9,960 nt of DNA from NCBI GenBank assembly GCA_944358495.1, contig CALVRF010000048.1, positions 1-9,960 on the forward strand. Direction: 5' to 3'. This DNA comes from an uncultured Bacilli bacterium. Lineage in GTDB: Bacteria > Bacillota_I > Bacilli_A > RF39 > UBA660. Both the position numbers and the translations under genes were made by a program. Positions 5,130 to 9,960 of this stretch are shown one piece after another. The notes under the pieces are model-generated. The model worked only from the letters and a program-made list of their open reading frames with translations. It searched no databases and was not told where the DNA came from. The first letter of the stretch is position 1, and each line of letters opens with the position of its first letter.

Positions 5130-6521
5130 TTATTCAAATAAATTTTGGTTTAAATTATTAGCCGTAGTTTGATTATTACTTAATGGCTGAGTAGTTTGGC
5201 TTGTATTTGAGTTAGCCAAACTTGGATCACTAATAAAATTAGTTTGGTTACTTACCGGCTGGTTAACATGATTGTTTAGATTACTAGGCTGTACTGAACT
5301 AGCTGGACTGATAGGCACCGACTGAGTGTTTATTACTGATTTTTCTTGAACTATACTATTTTGATTATTACTATGTCCAAAAAGCAAAGGTTCGGCTGGA
5401 GTATCACTGTTTTGATACAAAGCTTTCATTTTATCATTTTCCGCTTGCTCTATTGGAATATTTTCTCCTAACAATTTAAGTTCTTTCGGTAAGTAAACCC
5501 CTTGGATCTCTAGGTATTCGATTAAATATTTACTAGGGTTATTTCTGACAACCTTACCATCGGAAGCTTTTCGATAAATAGTATTATATTTTGCTTCATT
5601 ATCCTCAGTAACATAAAACTCGGTAACTTCGGCAATTTCACGGTGGAAATGATGAGTTTCTTTTTCGGTATAACCTCTAACATAAACGCCAATTTGAATA
5701 TATCTGTAAATTGATTTTAAAAATTGTTCAATGTCTTGGTTTGTTTCTAACAAACTATACATACGGTTAGGAATAGAAGCTGCTTTATCCGCATGGATAG
5801 TTGATAAAATATAGTGTCCTGATGAAATTGAGTTTCTGACAGCCATAACAGCTTCAGCACTACGAACTTCTGATAATAATATCCACTTAGGATTTTGACG
5901 CATACAAGTAACTAAGACATCTGAGTAAGAAGCAATGTTGTTGGTTTTCATGGTTACTATATCACGATGTGGAAAGATCTTATCTAGATGCAACTCTAAG
6001 GTATCTTCGATAGTAATTATTTTTTCATCTTCAGCTATTTTAGAAGCTAAATATTTAACTAATTCGGTTTTTCCGGAACCGGTTTCTCCACTAACGATGA
6101 TATTACAATGTCCATGAACACAATATTCTAAGAAATCGTGAATATCAGGTTCAACATATTTTTCGGCAATAATTTTCTCTTTTTGTAAGCGAATTTTAGC
6201 CGGTGTTTTACGAATAACACAAGCAATGCCGTTTTGAGCAATAGAGTCATGAACAAAGTTTAAACGGAGTTCAGCACTTTCAGCATCGAGAAATGGATGA
6301 GCCATATTAAAAGTTTTCCCCATAACATTTGAACACTGAAAGGCTAATTTTTCCATAAAAGCATCATTAATTGCTGAGTTTTCCACTCGATAAATTCCTT
6401 TAGATAAGGTTTTCAAGTGAATTTGTCCACCATTATCGTAGGAAACATCGGTGATATCATCATTACTTAAATATTCTTTTAAGGGCCCAAAATCGATTTG
6501 GTCAAACATATTATCATGCAT
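5130..6521 (-). CDS. cpaF: CpaF/TadA-type pilus assembly ATPase with a long C-terminal tail
   Basis: A 463-residue secretion ATPase of the VirB11/GspE superfamily, the motor of the Tad machine. Visible motifs: an N-terminal domain with FLDAESAELRLNFVHDSIA (77-95), Walker A GETGSGKT (145-152), Asp box IITIEDTLEL (168-177), Walker B region WILLSEVRS (213-221) with the catalytic glutamate, and His box SGHYILSTIHADKA (234-247). The core is complete, so the enzyme should be active. After about residue 380 comes an 84-residue tail dominated by Asn, Gln, Ser, Thr and Pro, which CpaF proteins normally lack. The start codon follows the cpaB stop by 5 nt, with GCGGGG as a modest ribosome binding site. 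A second in-frame Met is at residue 5. The tail may bind a partner or be a flexible linker; this is inference. Confidence 0.93.
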   Translation of the reverse strand: MHDNMFDQIDFGPLKEYLSNDDITDVSYDNGGQIHLKTLSKGIYRVENSAINDAFMEKLAFQCSNVMGKTFNMAHPFLDAESAELRLNFVHDSIAQNGIACVIRKTPAKIRLQKEKIIAEKYVEPDIHDFLEYCVHGHCNIIVSGETGSGKTELVKYLASKIAEDEKIITIEDTLELHLDKIFPHRDIVTMKTNNIASYSDVLVTCMRQNPKWILLSEVRSAEAVMAVRNSISSGHYILSTIHADKAASIPNRMYSLLETNQDIEQFLKSIYRYIQIGVYVRGYTEKETHHFHREIAEVTEFYVTEDNEAKYNTIYRKASDGKVVRNNPSKYLIEYLEIQGVYLPKELKLLGENIPIEQAENDKMKALYQNSDTPAEPLLFGHSNNQNSIVQEKSVINTQSVPISPASSVQPSNLNNHVNQPVSNQTNFISDPSLANSNTSQTTQPLSNNQTTANNLNQNLFE

Positions 6522-6526
6522 AACTA

Positions 6527-7567
6527 TTACCCCGCATTACTAAAGGTAACTTCCTGTGTAGCTGTATGAGCTGTTCCGTCTTCTTCAGTAACCGTTGCTG
6601 TTAAAGTGCCACTAGCAGTAATATTAACATTTTGACTAGTTCGACTAGTTGTTCTAGCTTCTCCATCATTTAAAGCATAAGTACAAGTATATGTATCTCC
6701 ACAACCATTTGGGAAAGTAATAGTTATACGATTAGGATTATTTTCGTTAGTTGCAAAAGTTGGTAATAATTCATCAGTTTCTTCTTCTTCAGCTATTGGA
6801 ATATTAACAGAGTGAGCATCAATGTAATCAACTAACTGCTGTGTAGACACTTCTGTGGCTCCTTCGCTGGCTACAGATCCTCCATGCGGTACTGGGAATA
6901 ATTCTACCCCTAAAGATTCCATATAAGAAGCTTTTCTTAATAATAAGTGAATTTCTTCTGGAACACCAAAGATAAGCATTGAAGGGCTACGACTTTCACT
7001 AGTATTTTCAAAAACATCACGTCCAGCTGAGTCTTTAACAGCTAAAACTTCAATGTTTTCGACTAGTTTACCAATCATGACTCTTTCCTCGGTTCCATCT
7101 CCAGTTTTCATATAAATATCGATTTTATTACCGGGATAAATAGAGTTTCCGTAAGTACTTTCGGTATCAACGTCAAAATTGTAAACAACTTCACCATCTT
7201 TGACTTTAACGAAAACTGAGTCTGGTAATTGACTAGCTTCTACAACGGTGTCAGTGTAGAACATACTACCAGCTGGTATTACTGTGTTAACATTGGAATA
7301 TTTTCCAACAACGGCATTTCTAGAGGTGATAACATTCTCGGTAACAGATATGCTTGGCATATCAACCATTTCAACCATATCATCGGTAATTTCGGTTCTT
7401 GGTTGAATAGTTTCAACAGCGGTTGGAACACTAATTGGTTCAACAGCACTGTTAATTTGGCTGCTGTACCCAAAGTACAAAAGAACTAAAATAACAATTA
7501 CACCTAAGATGGTAATAGTATTTTTGTTTTTGAAGAATCTTTGGGCCGAAGCTAAAAATTGATTCAT
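6527..7567 (-). CDS. cpaB: CpaB/RcpC-like pilus envelope protein with C-terminal Ig-like extension
   Basis: A 346-residue protein anchored by one N-terminal helix (17-34). A SAF-type domain follows (about 45-110), including PRTEITDDMVEMVDMP and the VIPAGSMFYTDTV motif, then an RcpC/CpaB-like beta domain (about 115-230; GNKIDIYM). An acidic linker (EEEETDE, 260-266) leads into a C-terminal beta domain (278-346) with two cysteines (289, 295). CpaB normally lies on the outer side of the inner membrane and works with the secretin. Here no secretin gene is visible, as expected for a single-membrane cell. The extension resembles Ig/Fn3-like modules of Gram-positive surface proteins and is not a usual part of CpaB. 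The AAAGGAGAG ribosome binding site 9 nt upstream supports the ATG at 7567. It lies directly before the motor gene. Confidence 0.85.
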   Translation of the reverse strand: MNQFLASAQRFFKNKNTITILGVIVILVLLYFGYSSQINSAVEPISVPTAVETIQPRTEITDDMVEMVDMPSISVTENVITSRNAVVGKYSNVNTVIPAGSMFYTDTVVEASQLPDSVFVKVKDGEVVYNFDVDTESTYGNSIYPGNKIDIYMKTGDGTEERVMIGKLVENIEVLAVKDSAGRDVFENTSESRSPSMLIFGVPEEIHLLLRKASYMESLGVELFPVPHGGSVASEGATEVSTQQLVDYIDAHSVNIPIAEEEETDELLPTFATNENNPNRITITFPNGCGDTYTCTYALNDGEARTTSRTSQNVNITASGTLTATVTEEDGTAHTATQEVTFSNAG

Positions 7568-7598
7568 ACTTTTTCTCTCCTTTTCTTTCTTTTATATT

Positions 7599-8024
7599 TT
7601 AATATGGGGTTTCTAGAATAGAATCGATACGATTAGTAGTTGTAAAATCATTAGCATCTTCGTCAATTCCTTCACCTATTGTAGCAACTACATTCCCCGT
7701 TACATCGCTCCTAATTCTAATACTAACTTTAGGAGGGGTTTCGTTAACGTCTAGAAATTCTATTCTATAGCTTCTAGATAGGCTAGCGCTTTCAGAAAAC
7801 CTTCTAATAAAATTTTCAACAAATTTTTCTTTATTTATTTTTATAGAACCGGTCTTTCGATAATGGGAATAATCAACAGCATCCCACATCGCTGCTTCGG
7901 TAACTTCTTTTAACATTTGTGAATTGTGTTCATCGGTATTGGTTATACCTTGAAAAAAAACGATAAAGAAGATAGAAGCTATCCCTAGCATAATGACAAA
8001 TACTGCCCAAAACGATCTATTCAT
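7599..8024 (-). CDS. Small single-helix exported protein, possibly pilin-like (TadE/TadG-like)
   Basis: A 141-residue protein with a hydrophobic N-terminal helix (about 6-25) and a polar domain outside the membrane. The segment after the helix (MLKEVTEAAMWDAVDYSHY, 37-55) resembles the Ala-rich helix behind the membrane segment of TadE/TadG proteins. It has no cysteine and lacks the M-[KR]-E-x-x-G leader of the other pilin-class genes here, so it may keep its membrane anchor. The start is well supported: AGAAAGGAGA ends the preceding gene, then TAG, AAA and the ATG. The two genes are probably translationally coupled. Position at the head of the machine genes points to a pilus role. I do not recognise the family with confidence. 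Confidence 0.7.
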   Translation of the reverse strand: MNRSFWAVFVIMLGIASIFFIVFFQGITNTDEHNSQMLKEVTEAAMWDAVDYSHYRKTGSIKINKEKFVENFIRRFSESASLSRSYRIEFLDVNETPPKVSIRIRSDVTGNVVATIGEGIDEDANDFTTTNRIDSILETPY

Positions 8025-8027
8025 TTT

Positions 8028-9960
8028 CTATCTCCTTTCTGCACATGTTTTTAAACTTCCCAATTTAGAACACTCTCCACTAAAACTAACAATTCCTTCT
8101 TCTCTAAGAAATGTACTATAACAGCCAACGGTACCATTACAATTTAATGTATAATCTCCATAACCACCAGCTTTTTCTTGTCTATTATTATAATTTCTGA
8201 CAGCTTTAATGGTATCAGGCGTTAGTACAACTTCATATAACGGTTCTGACGAATAAATGTCATAGTCATCAGTACTACGATTGTTGTTAATATGGGCTTT
8301 AACTATTGCATTGTCAGCACTACAATCGATTTTATTTGTGCGAATATTATATGCACACCAGTTAGAACCGGTGGCTCTAATCATAGCGTTTTGACTTGGA
8401 AACGGGTTAATCAAATCAATTGGTCTATAGATAATGTTGTTTCCTGGTGTGGTGAACGGGCAATTTCCTTCACTATCAGCGCACGAGCCATCTGGACAAC
8501 AACCATATTCACATTGCTCTGGCGGACATGTCACTTTAGATACACAATCATCGTTATAACCACCTTCGACATTGGGGTCCGTGCTGGCATTACCTTGAAG
8601 ATCATAATAAATTGTTTGACCATTTACAGTTTCGATAGTGCAATATTTCAAACATTCTTCGGCATATACATCTTGAGTAACTTTTCTACCAGTTCCATCA
8701 CTATTCATTTTTCCGTAATAAACGCCATTAATTACTGTACATTCTTGTGGGCACTGCTCATAATATTGTTCTTGACTTACTACGGTTCCATTTTTACCAT
8801 AATATGTATCAGTGGAATCATCATATTTACATATTTTATCATTAGGACTACCGTCGCACTCTTTATCAAATTGTTCTTTGGATACAGCCGTGCCATTTTT
8901 TCCGTAATAAATATCTGCGATGCTATCATATTCACATATTTTGCCATTTTCATCGTTGCCAGTAATTGGGCAAATATATCTTTCAGATAGATTTCCGCTA
9001 GACAATGTATTTCTAGTTACACAGTTACTACTAGAGTCATTTCCTATTTTGTTATTAGTTCTATTTTGAGCGCATACTCTAAAACCTGCTGTATTCGTAC
9101 CGCCATATAATTTAGCACAAGCACTTTTGTTTAGCTCATTTTGGTCACTTTCTCCATTCATACTGCCTTCTATATATTTTTTATAAATGTTATCAACATC
9201 GCCACTATTTAAGTAAGTATTATCTTTAATGTATGATTTTTTTAATTGACTATCATTTGGCAATTCATAAGCTAATTGGACAGTTGCTCTAGGCGTTGAA
9301 TAGTTATTAAATGAAATTGGCAAATTAGGAATACCCAAATCAATTGTAGAACTATCATTTCTGCCATCGTAAAGTGACTGGCCATCTTTGACATAACGAT
9401 ATACATAATTCGGCAAACCATATTTACAAGTCATTGTTCTTGTCCCAGCATTTATACTTTCTTGGCAATCTTTAGCTATTAAAGTGATTTCATCTTTATC
9501 ATATTGACTACCATTCAAGATATTTTCAGTATATTTCAATGTTACAATTCCAGTTCCGTTATCGACAGTTCCTTCAGCTTCGGTTTGAGTTCCAAATGGA
9601 TGGCTTTGGGTATAACTAGTAGCTCCGGCACCTTGACATTCTCTCGTTCTAGTAACACTGATATCTCCAAAATTTTTATCCAATGAATATCCAATGTCAT
9701 TTTCACTAGCACCCACTGTAAAATATCTTCCGGTTTGAACATTTATTACTTTACTCGTGTCAGGAAAATCAACTTTTATTTCTTCACGACAATACGTATT
9801 ATCATTTTTATAATAATAAGTTCTTATATTAGCGTTATCACCATTATATCTATTACTAGCTTCAATCGCTTCCCAATTATTAATATCTTGAATAATGAAT
9901 GATCCACTAGATGTTGTGTCCTGACAATTAGTACAAGCGGCATCTATTGTATAATCATAT
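8028..9960 (-). CDS. Large cysteine-rich exported protein, candidate pilus tip or adhesin (5' end outside window)
   Basis: The reading frame is open from the window edge to the TAG at 8028, giving 643 visible residues, so the true start lies beyond 9960. A GTG at 9716-9714 is in frame but only encodes an internal valine. The visible part contains 30 cysteines, many Asn, Thr, Tyr and Gly residues, and no membrane segment, which together suggest an extracellular, disulfide-stabilised protein. The middle has four tandem repeats (8544-8936) of the type C-x-Y...YYGKNG-x-VS-x-EQ...C, followed by a cluster CPPEQCEYGCCPDGSC... (8460-8528). Near the C-terminus is a Cys/Asn-rich domain without repeats. 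It is the first visible gene of the cassette and is directly coupled to the next gene. A surface adhesin or pilus-tip role is inferred from composition and position; no known family is recognised for the whole protein. Confidence 0.85.
   Translation of the reverse strand, partial: YDYTIDAACTNCQDTTSSGSFIIQDINNWEAIEASNRYNGDNANIRTYYYKNDNTYCREEIKVDFPDTSKVINVQTGRYFTVGASENDIGYSLDKNFGDISVTRTRECQGAGATSYTQSHPFGTQTEAEGTVDNGTGIVTLKYTENILNGSQYDKDEITLIAKDCQESINAGTRTMTCKYGLPNYVYRYVKDGQSLYDGRNDSSTIDLGIPNLPISFNNYSTPRATVQLAYELPNDSQLKKSYIKDNTYLNSGDVDNIYKKYIEGSMNGESDQNELNKSACAKLYGGTNTAGFRVCAQNRTNNKIGNDSSSNCVTRNTLSSGNLSERYICPITGNDENGKICEYDSIADIYYGKNGTAVSKEQFDKECDGSPNDKICKYDDSTDTYYGKNGTVVSQEQYYEQCPQECTVINGVYYGKMNSDGTGRKVTQDVYAEECLKYCTIETVNGQTIYYDLQGNASTDPNVEGGYNDDCVSKVTCPPEQCEYGCCPDGSCADSEGNCPFTTPGNNIIYRPIDLINPFPSQNAMIRATGSNWCAYNIRTNKIDCSADNAIVKAHINNNRSTDDYDIYSSEPLYEVVLTPDTIKAVRNYNNRQEKAGGYGDYTLNCNGTVGCYSTFLREEGIVSFSGECSKLGSLKTCAERR
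8544..8936 (-). repeat. Four tandem Cys-bounded repeats in the cysteine-rich protein
   Basis: Units run 8936-8856, 8831-8751, 8741-8652 and 8642-8544. Each begins and ends with Cys and contains a YY motif. The first two are closest (27 residues each, YYGKNGT-x-VS-x-EQ in both). The third keeps YYGK and adds an insertion (MNSDGTGRK), and the fourth keeps only IYYDLQGN. Units 1 and 2 are also similar at the DNA level, with a 105-bp offset. The gradient from similar to diverged suggests stepwise duplication. Confidence 0.8.

Noticed and set aside
5935..6117. Plus-strand open frame opposite the cpaF Walker motifs
   Set aside because: It is a shadow of the highly conserved ATPase core on the minus strand.
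7229..7489. Plus-strand open frame opposite cpaB
   Set aside because: The opposite strand has clear SAF-domain coding, and the predicted peptide shows only Asn/Trp/Phe-rich antisense composition.
8544..8936. CRISPR-like array
   Set aside because: The repeats are protein-coding, in frame, diverged and without uniform spacers.
8292..8990. Plus-strand open frame of 232 codons
   Set aside because: It lies entirely antisense to the cysteine-rich gene, has an Ile/Thr/Phe-rich make-up expected from reading coding DNA backwards, and belongs to no plus-strand operon.
9714..9716. GTG as the start codon of the cysteine-rich protein
   Set aside because: The same frame continues open for 81 more codons to the window edge with the same composition, including cysteines, and no ribosome binding site precedes the GTG.
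9542..9742. Minus-strand alternative frame inside the cysteine-rich gene
   Set aside because: Lacks a ribosome binding site, and the overlapping frame is the one continuous with the long cysteine-rich protein.

Overview
The window is AT-rich, and every supported gene lies on the minus strand, so transcription runs from high to low coordinates. Genes are packed tightly, with 1-4 nt overlaps or gaps of a few tens of bases, and most have strong GGAGG-type ribosome binding sites. Tryptophan is encoded by TGG and no gene is broken by TGA, so the standard bacterial code fits. The base composition, the ribosome binding sites and the lack of any secretin or outer-membrane component suggest a single-membrane, low-GC Firmicute. 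An uncultured Bacilli/Mollicutes-like gut lineage is my guess and not something the sequence proves.

From 9960 down to about 1068 lies one gene cassette for a Tad/Flp-type (type IVc) pilus or secretion machine. In transcription order it holds: a large cysteine-rich exported protein cut by the window edge (8028-9960), a small membrane-anchored pilin-like protein (7599-8024), CpaB/RcpC (6527-7567), the CpaF/TadA motor ATPase (5130-6521), the platform proteins TadB (4215-5117) and TadC (3424-4215), a 70-residue Flp-like major pilin (3110-3322), two paralogous TadE-like pseudopilins (2576-3082 and 2079-2579), and a divergent CpaE/TadZ-like ATPase (1068-2066). A candidate internal promoter with an extended -10 sits between tadC and the pilin gene and would let pilin subunits be made in excess of the motor. 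A hairpin terminator overlaps the last codons of the TadZ-like gene.

Below that terminator, a separate unit (147-963) has a very good promoter (TTGACA, 17 bp, TATGAT) overlapping a perfect 9-bp inverted repeat. It encodes two tandem paralogous small proteins with two membrane helices each, resembling VirB2/TrbC-type pilins. It ends in a second terminator. A further promoter and ribosome binding site then start a gene that leaves the window at base 1.

The likely assembly scheme is as follows. CpaF hydrolyses ATP and drives TadB/TadC in the membrane. These extrude Flp pilin, and the two TadE-like proteins act as minor or tip subunits. CpaB spans the cell-envelope side, and the cysteine-rich protein is a candidate surface or tip adhesin. 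Unusual points are a common six-residue leader on all three pilin-class genes, cysteines in nearly all exported subunits, an Ig-like extension on CpaB, a long Asn/Gln/Ser tail on CpaF, and the neighbouring VirB2-like pair. No prepilin peptidase is visible, so it must be encoded elsewhere.
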